From NCBI GenBank assembly GCA_045124505.1, contig JBGVLZ010000029.1, forward strand, positions 1 through 64,000: a stretch of DNA of 64,000 bases, read 5' to 3'. Under the pieces are notes generated by a model, which saw only the letters and a program-made list of their open reading frames with translations, was not told where the DNA came from and made no database searches. Made by a program: the position numbers and the translations under genes. This document shows positions 35,186 to 44,055 of the stretch, piece after piece. Position 1 is the first letter of the stretch; every line of letters starts with the position of its first letter. The stretch is from RGIG7213 sp045124505. Lineage in GTDB: Bacteria; Bacillota; Clostridia; Oscillospirales; CAG-272.

Positions 35186-36307
35186 TTAATCACCAAAGCA
35201 AATACCCATAGCTCTGGCCATCGTAACAAGCTCGCCATTAGGTTCTACATTCTTTGTTTTTTTCCCGATTACGTCTTCCAACGAAACCGCACCCATAGTA
35301 TCACCTTGCAAGGTTACCATTTTACCAAAATCACCCTTCATGCAAAGTTCTACCGCTGCATATCCATAACGAGATGATAATACTCTATCATGCGCCGTAG
35401 GGATACCACCACGTTGAATATGTCCAAGCGTTGTTGCTCTTGCTTCTGAACCAACGATTTTTTCAAGCTGATCAGCAACAACTGCGCCTACACCGCCTAA
35501 ACGAATGGAATCCGCGCTATCTTCGATAATTTTCGCAACGACTTGCTTGCCGTCTAAGGATTTGGACCCCTCTGAAACGGCAACAATAGAAAATTCTTTA
35601 CCGCTTGCTTTATCCGCCTTAATTTTCTCAGCAACTTTATTAATATCGTAAGGAATTTCAGGAATCAAGATAACGTCCGCTGCGCCTGCAATACCGGCGT
35701 GTAAGGTCATCCAACCTGCACCGCGTCCCATGATTTCTACAACCATAATTCTGTGGTGGGACATCCCCGTTGTACGAATTCTGTCCAACCCCTCCGTCGC
35801 TACGCTGATTGCCGTATCAAAGCCAAAAGTATAATCAGTGAACGCTAAATCGTTGTCAATCGTCTTAGGAATAGCAACAACATTCACGCCTTTTCTTGCA
35901 AAATCTCTACCAGAAGTAAGCGTGCCGTCACCCCCCAAAATGAACAATGCATCGATACCAGCCTCGTTCAAATGGTCTACCGCAACATCAGAAACATCCT
36001 CGTAGGTGAGTTTTCCGTTTTCATCACGGACAAAGTTTCCGTTTTCGTCTTTCACGGGATATTGGAATAAATTATCCTTATTCGAGCTATACAAAATTGT
36101 TCCACCACGAGTAATAATTTCTTCTACGTCTTCCAACCCAAGCTTGATAAAATCGCCGTGATAAAGGCCATGATAGCCATGACGAACACCTACCACATTC
36201 AAGCCGTATTTCATAATGGCAGTTTTTACTACGGCACGAATTACAGGGTTCAATCCCGAACAATCACCACCACCTGTCATAATTGCTATCTTTCGTATTT
36301 CTTTCAT
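35186..36307 (-). CDS. pfkA: 6-phosphofructokinase, group III (PfkA family)
   Basis: 373 residues. It has GGGDCSGLNPVIR at the N-terminus, LGGDGTL (glycine at the position that favours ATP), PKTIDND (lysine where classical ATP-PFKs have glycine) and GHIQRGG. The Gly/Lys combination is that of the mixed-substrate group III PFKs; phosphoryl donor therefore needs testing, with ATP favoured. It phosphorylates fructose-6-phosphate in glycolysis. It is the last gene of the glycan locus, 19 bases after the isomerase/kinase fusion whose product it consumes, so mannose-derived sugar can flow straight into glycolysis. Confidence 0.93.
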   Translation of the reverse strand: MKEIRKIAIMTGGGDCSGLNPVIRAVVKTAIMKYGLNVVGVRHGYHGLYHGDFIKLGLEDVEEIITRGGTILYSSNKDNLFQYPVKDENGNFVRDENGKLTYEDVSDVAVDHLNEAGIDALFILGGDGTLTSGRDFARKGVNVVAIPKTIDNDLAFTDYTFGFDTAISVATEGLDRIRTTGMSHHRIMVVEIMGRGAGWMTLHAGIAGAADVILIPEIPYDINKVAEKIKADKASGKEFSIVAVSEGSKSLDGKQVVAKIIEDSADSIRLGGVGAVVADQLEKIVGSEARATTLGHIQRGGIPTAHDRVLSSRYGYAAVELCMKGDFGKMVTLQGDTMGAVSLEDVIGKKTKNVEPNGELVTMARAMGICFGD

Positions 36308-36326
36308 TTCTTTTCCTTTTCCTTTT

Positions 36327-38165
36327 CTATCCTTCCATCCAAAGTGCTACAGCACCAAGCAAACCCGCACTATTCCCAAGTGTTGCCGTAAGTATTTTTA
36401 CTTGCGGACCTTTCTCGCCCGCAAATATTTCTTTATTCACGAATTCTTGCAAAGGTTTAATTAAATTATCTCCTTGCGCACACACGCCACCGCCAAGTAT
36501 AACCGCTTCGGGACGGAATTCGTTAGCAATATTCGTTATACCCACGCCCAATTTTTCAATATAACTATCCACCACGGTTTTTGCTGATTGGTCGCAATCC
36601 TTATAATCAAACGCCGATTTGCCTGTTACGTTATCAAGTGAGCCAATCTCCCACATTTTGCTATTATTATCCGCAAGCATAGCCCGTTTGATATCCCGAA
36701 TGAGCGCAGTTGCCGAAGCGTATGCTTCCAGACAGCCCTTTCTTCCACAAGTACATTGTTCGCCACCTGCAACGATAACGGAATGTCCAAGTTCTGCGCC
36801 AGCCGAACGGTTGCCTTCAAACAATTTGCCGTCAATGATAATACCACCGCCGACACCTGTTCCAAGCGTAAGCATTACCGTATTGTTATACGCCTTTCCG
36901 CAACCGAATTTCGTTTCGCCAAGTGCTGCTACGTTTGCGTCGTTGGCTATCTTTACAGGCAAACCCGTTTGCTTTTCCACTTCGTCCGATATAAAGAAAT
37001 GTTCCCAGCCAAGATTATTAGAATACACCACTTCGCCTTTTGCGCTGTCTATCATTCCTGGCACGCCCATACCTATACCAACAATATCACTTGCCGTCAT
37101 ATTAACTCGTTCAAGCAATGTTTTGCAAAGGTTTGCGATATTCAATGCAACCCTGCCTGCCCCGTTTTCACTTTCAGTAGGTACTTTGTCGCTTATAAGA
37201 ATATTCCCAAGGTCGTCTACTATACCGCCTTTGATAAACGTTCCACCCAAATCGATACCGATATAATATTTGCGGATTTCCGTCAAAATAATTTCCATAT
37301 CCCCTTTCAACGTATATTCCCCAAAGTTTGCAGGTACGAAGAAACTATCACCCGTCTGCATAGTTTGTCCGTCTATTTCGCCTTGACCTTTTACACAAGT
37401 AAGACATTGAAATGTTTTGATATCTGCCCGTAAAACTTCGTTTTTAACGCAAAGTTTCTTTACGGTAAAGTATTTACTCACTCCAAGCGTATCGCCCGTT
37501 AAAGACGCATTTTTGTGCTTTGTAAGTTTCGTTACTTGCAAAGCCTTTTCTATATGTAATTCACGCTCGTTGCCGTTTTTATCTTTACGACCGTAATCGT
37601 ACACTCGATAAGTTAAATTACTGTTTTGTTGTATTTCGCAAATCAAACAACCTTTTCCGATGGCGTGTATCGTTCCCGACGGAATAAAATAACATTCCCC
37701 TGCTTTTACTTCATAAAAATTGAGAAGCTCGGTCAATCGCTTTTCTTTGATTGCCGTTTCGTATTCCTCTTTGGTTATATCGTGGTTAAAACCAAGATAT
37801 ATCCCTGCGCCTTGCTCCGCTTCGACGATATACCACATTTCCGTTTTCCCAAACGAGTTTTCGTTTTTCAATGCGTATTCGTCCGACGGGTGTACTTGTA
37901 CAGATAAAGCTTGTTTCGCGTCAATAAACTTGATAAGCACGGGAAAGAAAGGGAAAACATTTACGTTCTCCCCTAAATCCAATGCCGTTGCACTTTCCGC
38001 AAGCGTTTTCCCGCTCGCAAGGCGTGTTAAACCGTCTTTATGAAAAGACAATTCCCAACTTTCCGCACACGGCGTTTTATTCGTTTGCTTGCCGTATTTT
38101 GTTTTTAATTTTTTTCCGCCCCAAATATAATCTTTATATTCGGAATATAACTTTTCTATTTGCAT
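36327..38165 (-). CDS. Mannose-6-phosphate isomerase / ROK hexokinase fusion
   Basis: 612 residues with two enzymes in one chain. Residues about 1-298 are a type I cupin phosphomannose isomerase: metal ligands His92 in VQVHPSD, Glu109 in KTEMWY and His167 in GTIHAIG. Residues about 299-612 are a ROK-family sugar kinase: DLGGT ATP-binding loop at 305-309, GHSVIV catalytic region, and the zinc motif CTCGRKGC. The linker is very short. The fusion would phosphorylate mannose (or glucose) and isomerise mannose-6-phosphate to fructose-6-phosphate, followed by the adjacent PFK. Substrate preference of the kinase (mannose or glucose) cannot be read from sequence. No frameshift separates the halves. 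Confidence 0.92.
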   Translation of the reverse strand: MQIEKLYSEYKDYIWGGKKLKTKYGKQTNKTPCAESWELSFHKDGLTRLASGKTLAESATALDLGENVNVFPFFPVLIKFIDAKQALSVQVHPSDEYALKNENSFGKTEMWYIVEAEQGAGIYLGFNHDITKEEYETAIKEKRLTELLNFYEVKAGECYFIPSGTIHAIGKGCLICEIQQNSNLTYRVYDYGRKDKNGNERELHIEKALQVTKLTKHKNASLTGDTLGVSKYFTVKKLCVKNEVLRADIKTFQCLTCVKGQGEIDGQTMQTGDSFFVPANFGEYTLKGDMEIILTEIRKYYIGIDLGGTFIKGGIVDDLGNILISDKVPTESENGAGRVALNIANLCKTLLERVNMTASDIVGIGMGVPGMIDSAKGEVVYSNNLGWEHFFISDEVEKQTGLPVKIANDANVAALGETKFGCGKAYNNTVMLTLGTGVGGGIIIDGKLFEGNRSAGAELGHSVIVAGGEQCTCGRKGCLEAYASATALIRDIKRAMLADNNSKMWEIGSLDNVTGKSAFDYKDCDQSAKTVVDSYIEKLGVGITNIANEFRPEAVILGGGVCAQGDNLIKPLQEFVNKEIFAGEKGPQVKILTATLGNSAGLLGAVALWMEG

Positions 38166-38174
38166 TTAGTCCCC

Positions 38175-38507
38175 TCAATGAATACCCGTCCAATCCTTGT
38201 TTTGTTCTTTATCATCTTCGGAAACATTATCGTTATTAGACGAATTATTGCTTTCATTTTGATCAGAGTTATCCGCATTGGAATTAGAATCGCTTGATTC
38301 CGAATTTCCCGATGAACTTCCCGACGAATCACTTGAAGTCTTGTCTTCTTCCTCGCTGTTTGAGGAATCGTCTGAACCTGAACCGCCTTCAACAACGCTG
38401 CTGTCCCCCAAACCAGGTGGAATACTCGAATCATTCTCGTCCTTCAATGCACAAGAACAGCAAAGCAACATCATTAAACTCAATATAAAAATGAATAATT
38501 TTTTCAT
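38175..38507 (-). CDS. Small serine/asparagine-rich lipoprotein
   Basis: 110 residues from ATG 38507 (AAAGGTGAC upstream; the longer frame is not supported). A lipoprotein signal (KKLFIFILSLMMLLCCSC) places the cysteine near 22-24. After that, the protein is almost entirely Ser/Asp/Asn/Glu low complexity and would be disordered on the cell surface. No function assigned; it may be a spacer or an acidic surface polymer between GH31 and the kinase fusion genes. Confidence 0.7.
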   Translation of the reverse strand: MKKLFIFILSLMMLLCCSCALKDENDSSIPPGLGDSSVVEGGSGSDDSSNSEEEDKTSSDSSGSSSGNSESSDSNSNADNSDQNESNNSSNNDNVSEDDKEQNKDWTGIH

Positions 38508-38557
38508 TAAGTCACCTTTTTGATTATTTTTTATTACAGCATCAACCAAAATCAACC

Positions 38558-40984
38558 CTATATTATTTCTTTCAAACGTTCTTTTATGGAAGAATTAACA
38601 AGCGTAGTTTTATCAATGATTTGTATATATTCTTCTATGGTAGTAGCCTTAATTATTTCCATCCATAATGCGCCTTTTTTAAGCGTTTCATCGCGTCCAC
38701 AAATCAAAACTTTAAGAGCATAATCAAACACCCTTTCCATTTGCGTTTTTGCCTTATATACAACGCTTACCGTATATTTTTTATTTGCTTCAATATCTAA
38801 ATCAATCGCTACACATCCAGTTAAAACCTCTGGACAATCTATTTCTTTATTATCGACGAATACGGAAATTTCCCCGTCTTCAATATCTTTGAAGCGTATC
38901 AAGAATTTCCTCTTTTTTCCAACAACTGTCCACTTGCCTTCCGTTGTTATTTCAAGCATTTGCTTAATGAACGAACCATCTTGGCAACTTCGTGTTTCAA
39001 AATGCGTAAATAATTCTCCGTCTGCATTCTTTTCTGCGCCATCTTCATACAAAATAAATTTATTACTTCCCGCATATACGTCTATTTCCATAATCAAGGG
39101 GTTAAAAACACTATTATCTTTTTGCACAGATAAAGGCAAAATACCCCCTTCCTTAATTAAAACCGGAATACTTTCCATTTCACGGAACATAACAAGTTCT
39201 TTCCCACCCACAGGAATATCATATTTTGCCCCTGTAAAAATATCCGTCCATTTCCCTTGGGGAAGCCACGCTTTAATATGTGCAAATCCATCTCGCTTTG
39301 CTTTTTGTGTGACTGGAATAACCAATAACTCCCCACCAAAAAGATACTCGTTTTTATATTGATATGCTAAATTATCATCCCACTCATAATACAACGGTTC
39401 TACCAAAGCCAAACCATCGCGATGCGTACGGTATGCCGCTGAATATAAATATGGAATTAAGCTATGGCGGAAACGCATCCATTTTTTAATTAACTCACCT
39501 GCGCCATTCCCATACGCCCAAGGCTCTTTTGTTTGAACCGCCTCACAACCGCAATGCAAACGATTTATGGGACTAAACACCCCGAATTGAATATGTCTTA
39601 AATACATTTCGTCGTTTTTTTCGCCACGGAAATGTCCGCCTATATCGTGACTCCACCACGTATAACCGATATTACTTGCCGTCGCTGTAAATTCGGGCAA
39701 CCAATGAAGTGTATCCCAAGTAATAAAAGTATCTCCTGAAAAGCCTAACGGATAACGGTGAGAACCAATTCCGCAATATCTTGATAAGATTAACGGCGAA
39801 CTATGATTCACCGCATTATCCAAATAATGATAATGATTCAAGGCCCATAACGGGTCTAATCCTTCCATCTTGGAATTTGTACCCTGTTGCCAATCTATCC
39901 ACCAAAAAGCAACACCGTCTTGCTCGTAGGGCTTATGTAAAATCTTGAAATACGCATTCACGAACGTATCATTTGCAATATCAAACGCAATATGCTTTTG
40001 TTCGCTCGGTTTCATTTCCATTGCCTTTGCCATATCTTCATATTGTTCTTCCCAAAAACGAATACCGTCTGCGGGATGCAAATTCAATGTGATTTTCAAG
40101 TTTTTTTCTTTTATTTTTTGCAAAAATCCTTTATAGTCGGGGAATAATCGTTTATTCCAAGTATATCCCGTCCAAGCCATATTAGACGACCCGACATATT
40201 CCATTGTATTTTTCCCGCTTTCGCTGACAGAAAACATTCTATCTATTTCAGCGGAATCAGAATAATGCCAATCCATATCAATCGTTGCAACGGTTAAAGG
40301 AACTTCCTGTTCTTCAAAAGAGTTCAAAACGCGCAAATACTCTTTATCCGTATATACGTGATAGCGACTCCACCAATTCCCAAGAGCAAAACGCGGAATC
40401 ATTGGAACTTCGCCCGTGATTTTATAAAGCGCGCGCACAGCACCCCTATAATCATTACCGTAAGCAAAAATGTATTCATCCGCCCCATCGCCACGAACAG
40501 GCAATAAAGCGCCGTCCTTCCCTAACGTCAAAGAATCAGCGTCATTAAATACAGCAACACCTTTACGCGAGCAAACCCCTGTTCCCAATACGATTTTCCG
40601 TTTTTCTTCGTTGCTCGTATAATACTTACCGTTACACTCGTCAAGAGTTCGATATGTTCCCATTAAATTTTGTGTATTGTCAATTTTTATTTCCTTACCG
40701 CCTAATATAATGCGACAATCCTTTCTTTGAGCGGCAACAACTAAAACACAAGCCGACGTTTTAACATAAAGTTTACCGTCTTTTTCTTCCGTTGAAAAAA
40801 TCTGCGCAGGCATATCACGATACCAAACGGATTGCGTTGCCTCATCGCGAAATTTCTTATTTCTACTATATTCTAAACGGAATAATCTATCTTGTAAGAC
40901 GGTTATTCTATAATTCCCCCAAAGCAAAACATTTTTTTCGTTCGCTTTAGGTCTTGTTACCACTAATAAATGCTTATCTAACAT
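38558..40984 (-). CDS. GH31 family glycoside hydrolase (alpha-glucosidase/alpha-xylosidase type)
   Basis: 808 residues without a signal peptide, so cytoplasmic. GH31 motifs: nucleophile Asp364 in WWIDWQQG and acid/base Asp418 in GFSGDTF, with the N-terminal beta domain (1-190) and C-terminal beta domains typical of the family. The WQQG after the nucleophile is common in bacterial GH31 subgroups. It acts on alpha-linked glucose or xylose, possibly trimming glucosylated high-mannose glycans. The last about 50 residues are an additional helical tail. It lies 27 bases after the GH38 gene. Confidence 0.9.
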   Translation of the reverse strand: MLDKHLLVVTRPKANEKNVLLWGNYRITVLQDRLFRLEYSRNKKFRDEATQSVWYRDMPAQIFSTEEKDGKLYVKTSACVLVVAAQRKDCRIILGGKEIKIDNTQNLMGTYRTLDECNGKYYTSNEEKRKIVLGTGVCSRKGVAVFNDADSLTLGKDGALLPVRGDGADEYIFAYGNDYRGAVRALYKITGEVPMIPRFALGNWWSRYHVYTDKEYLRVLNSFEEQEVPLTVATIDMDWHYSDSAEIDRMFSVSESGKNTMEYVGSSNMAWTGYTWNKRLFPDYKGFLQKIKEKNLKITLNLHPADGIRFWEEQYEDMAKAMEMKPSEQKHIAFDIANDTFVNAYFKILHKPYEQDGVAFWWIDWQQGTNSKMEGLDPLWALNHYHYLDNAVNHSSPLILSRYCGIGSHRYPLGFSGDTFITWDTLHWLPEFTATASNIGYTWWSHDIGGHFRGEKNDEMYLRHIQFGVFSPINRLHCGCEAVQTKEPWAYGNGAGELIKKWMRFRHSLIPYLYSAAYRTHRDGLALVEPLYYEWDDNLAYQYKNEYLFGGELLVIPVTQKAKRDGFAHIKAWLPQGKWTDIFTGAKYDIPVGGKELVMFREMESIPVLIKEGGILPLSVQKDNSVFNPLIMEIDVYAGSNKFILYEDGAEKNADGELFTHFETRSCQDGSFIKQMLEITTEGKWTVVGKKRKFLIRFKDIEDGEISVFVDNKEIDCPEVLTGCVAIDLDIEANKKYTVSVVYKAKTQMERVFDYALKVLICGRDETLKKGALWMEIIKATTIEEYIQIIDKTTLVNSSIKERLKEII

Positions 40985-41011
40985 ATCTGCTCCTTAATTT
41001 GAGATTAGCTT

Positions 41012-44011
41012 TCAGTTTACAAAATAAAACGTTTTGATTTCAAACGGTGCAAAGACACATTCTACTGTATTATCTTTGCACGGCATTTCTATACGCTTAT
41101 CTTCGATAAGGCTACATTCGTAAACTGCTTTCGTATTAAACCCAAGGTTAAACTTCGCTCTCGTTTGTCCGCCTGCGCTTTCATACGCTCTTACAACGAT
41201 ACCTTTGCCGTCTTCCGCTTGTTTTACCACTTCGATAACGATATTTTTCTTATCCACCGAAATCATTGACCAACGGGCAGGCAAGTTTCCTACCCCCTTT
41301 CCGTTTACTGCAACCAAAGGATTGTTGAGCAAATACGCTTGTTCGATTACACCTGCATCACGGTAATCCCCCGTATGAGGCATCAACGAGTACGTAAAGA
41401 TATGTTCGCCTTGGTCGGCATCGGGATTGGGATAAGTACCGCATTTTAACAGTGTCAAACCTATCTTACCACCGCGAACGCTATGTCCGTATTTACAGTC
41501 GTTCAAAAGCGCTACGCCGTAGCCGTATTCCGACACGTCCACGTATTTATGCGCACAAGTTTCAAATTTCGCGTGTTCCCAAGAAGTGTTATCGTTCGAC
41601 GGACGTTTTACACTACCGTATTGAATTTCGTAGGTGGCATTATCCGCCAAAATATCCGTTTCAAATTCCGCACGCAAAATGGTATGTTTTTCGTGCCAGT
41701 CCACTCTCGTTTCAAAATCAATTCTGTCAAAGTTTTCATACAGCCAAATCGTTTGTTCGATAGTCGAAGAAAAAAACTTGCGCTGAATTGCCAAACCCTT
41801 TCTAACACCATCGCTTACAACACGAATGTTTTCCGCTTTTCCAACAGCAATCGGCTTTTCTTGATAGTAATCTTTCATTTCCCAGTTATCGAACTCAAAC
41901 GGCAAATCTTCATACGCAACGACCTTATTTAATAAGCCTTGTTTTGCCGTAATGTCGCGGTTTACACGCTTATCGATTAAAGATACAATTTCTCCGTTTT
42001 CGTTGATTTTAAGGGCATAATATGCATTTTCAAGGCTTCTTTCCGTTGCGCTAATTGAATTGCTCGTGATAAAATCTTTTATAAGCGCATAACCCTTGGA
42101 CGGAATATTTTCTACACCAACCGTTACGCCGTCCAAAACAACCGTTCCTTTCCCTGCAAACGAATTTGGATTGAATACGACCGTTCCGCTTTCTTGCAAG
42201 TTATCCACAATCGTTTGATACGCCTTATTTTCAATATCGCCAAGCGCAGAGAACACTTCCGCGTAGTCTTTATCCGTTTCGTCATACACCTGCTTGATAG
42301 AAGAACCAGGCAAAATATCGTGGAACTGATTCGTAAGAACGGATTTCAAACAAGCGTCTATCTCCATTTTTGGATATTCCTTTTGCATTAAAAGGGAGGA
42401 TAGTACGCTTGCCCATTCACTCCGCCAAAGCGCAAATTCCGCTTTTCGGTTATTCTTCTTATTCTTCGCCATCGAAGTGTACGTACCACGGTGAAATTCA
42501 AGATACAATTCTCCAACCCATTCGGGTAAAGTTTTGCCTGCAAGATTGCTATCCAACTTTTCAAAAAACTCCGTCGCGGTTGCAAGTTTTGTCTTCGCAC
42601 AACCTTTTACGCCCGTTTCCAAAAATTGCATACATTCAATCATTGTAGGCGTAGTACCGCCACCGCCGTCGCCCCAGCCGTAAGGCATAAGCACGTCGCT
42701 TGTTAAATGTTTATCGCTTAAACGGAACCAAGTTCCTTCCACTTCGGCAGGGTTGCCCGCACCGTTATACGTGATAAATTCAAAGCTCTTTTCGTCTTTC
42801 ACTTTTTGTTGCGTCGTCATAAAGTACGCAAACGTTTTCGTCCCGTCAATGCCTTGCCAATTGAAAATTTCGTGAGGCATACGGTTAAATTCATTCCAAC
42901 TAATTTTACTCGTTATAAATTTCTCTACGCCTGATTTCGCCAAAATCTGCGGAAGATTTGCCGAATAACCGAATACGTCGGGAAGCCATAAAATTTTGCT
43001 ATCTTTCCCAAATTCGTCTTTGATAAATTTTTTACCGACAAGGATTTGACGGACAAGCGATTCGCCTGAAGACAAATTACAGTCTGCTTCCACCCACATT
43101 GCGCCTTCCACTTCCCATTGTCCGCTTGCCACTTTTTCTTTAATTCGCGCATACATAGCAGGATCTTGTTCTTTTACGTATTCGTACAAAATCGGTTGCG
43201 ACGACATAAAACGGTATTCGGGATATTCGTCCATAAGCGACAACGCCGTACCGAACGAACGCAACACTTTTTCTTTGGTCTGCGATTTCGTCCAAAGCCA
43301 AGCAATGTCGATATGCGTATGCCCTACCGACCAAACCGTCGGTTTTTCTCCACCATCCAACGTCTTTTGCGAAAGAATTTTATCCGCTTGCTCGATAGAA
43401 GCATAAAAACGGTCGGAATATAAATCGGTAAAGTCTAACGCAAGTACGGTTTCTTTCAAGGCTTGTGAAATATCACTGCGAAGTCCCGTTTCCGACGAAG
43501 TATAACTTAATATCCAACACATTGAAGCCATTTTGGATTGCAATGCGTGGATACGCTTATCTCGAACAATGATACGCACGTCGAACGACAACGGTTTCGT
43601 AACGTCCGTTCCCGTATAAGCATACGCAATCACTTCCTTTACGTTTTTCGGTAAAAGAAATTTCGTATGATTCACATCCACGCCACGAACCGCTAATCCA
43701 TCGTAGAATAAAAGCATTTGCGGATTGCAAGCGTCCCAGCCTTCAATCCCCGTAGTAACCTGCAAAAGAACTTCTTGCCCTTCTTTTACCTGCGGATACT
43801 CTACTGAAAACTTAAACCAAGCGTGCAAATCTGCTTTTCCGCCCCAAACGGGGCCTTTATATTCTTTGAATGTATTAGGTATATCTCCGTGCTTGGCATA
43901 ACCGTTGCACTCTGCAATAAACACTTTATCTATCGCTTTCGAGTCAACAATTTCAAGTTCCGCCAATTTCGCACTGATACATTCAAATCTTCTTTGGTCG
44001 TGTGGTATCAT
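41012..44011 (-). CDS. GH38 alpha-mannosidase
   Basis: 999 residues, no signal peptide. GH38 catalytic domain at about 225-560: zinc ligands His231 and Asp235 in HTHIDIAWLW, nucleophile Asp345 in WLPDVFGYS, and a late zinc histidine in NQFHDILPGSS. N-terminal beta domain (1-215) and C-terminal beta-sandwich domains follow the class II alpha-mannosidase plan. It releases mannose from imported N-glycan-like or mannan oligosaccharides. It is upstream of GH31 and the mannose kinase/isomerase in the same operon, which strongly indicates a mannose-containing substrate. Confidence 0.94.
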   Translation of the reverse strand: MIPHDQRRFECISAKLAELEIVDSKAIDKVFIAECNGYAKHGDIPNTFKEYKGPVWGGKADLHAWFKFSVEYPQVKEGQEVLLQVTTGIEGWDACNPQMLLFYDGLAVRGVDVNHTKFLLPKNVKEVIAYAYTGTDVTKPLSFDVRIIVRDKRIHALQSKMASMCWILSYTSSETGLRSDISQALKETVLALDFTDLYSDRFYASIEQADKILSQKTLDGGEKPTVWSVGHTHIDIAWLWTKSQTKEKVLRSFGTALSLMDEYPEYRFMSSQPILYEYVKEQDPAMYARIKEKVASGQWEVEGAMWVEADCNLSSGESLVRQILVGKKFIKDEFGKDSKILWLPDVFGYSANLPQILAKSGVEKFITSKISWNEFNRMPHEIFNWQGIDGTKTFAYFMTTQQKVKDEKSFEFITYNGAGNPAEVEGTWFRLSDKHLTSDVLMPYGWGDGGGGTTPTMIECMQFLETGVKGCAKTKLATATEFFEKLDSNLAGKTLPEWVGELYLEFHRGTYTSMAKNKKNNRKAEFALWRSEWASVLSSLLMQKEYPKMEIDACLKSVLTNQFHDILPGSSIKQVYDETDKDYAEVFSALGDIENKAYQTIVDNLQESGTVVFNPNSFAGKGTVVLDGVTVGVENIPSKGYALIKDFITSNSISATERSLENAYYALKINENGEIVSLIDKRVNRDITAKQGLLNKVVAYEDLPFEFDNWEMKDYYQEKPIAVGKAENIRVVSDGVRKGLAIQRKFFSSTIEQTIWLYENFDRIDFETRVDWHEKHTILRAEFETDILADNATYEIQYGSVKRPSNDNTSWEHAKFETCAHKYVDVSEYGYGVALLNDCKYGHSVRGGKIGLTLLKCGTYPNPDADQGEHIFTYSLMPHTGDYRDAGVIEQAYLLNNPLVAVNGKGVGNLPARWSMISVDKKNIVIEVVKQAEDGKGIVVRAYESAGGQTRAKFNLGFNTKAVYECSLIEDKRIEMPCKDNTVECVFAPFEIKTFYFVN

Positions 44012-44055
44012 AATTATTTCTCCTAAATTCTCTGATTTTTAGACGGTTTGCACCA

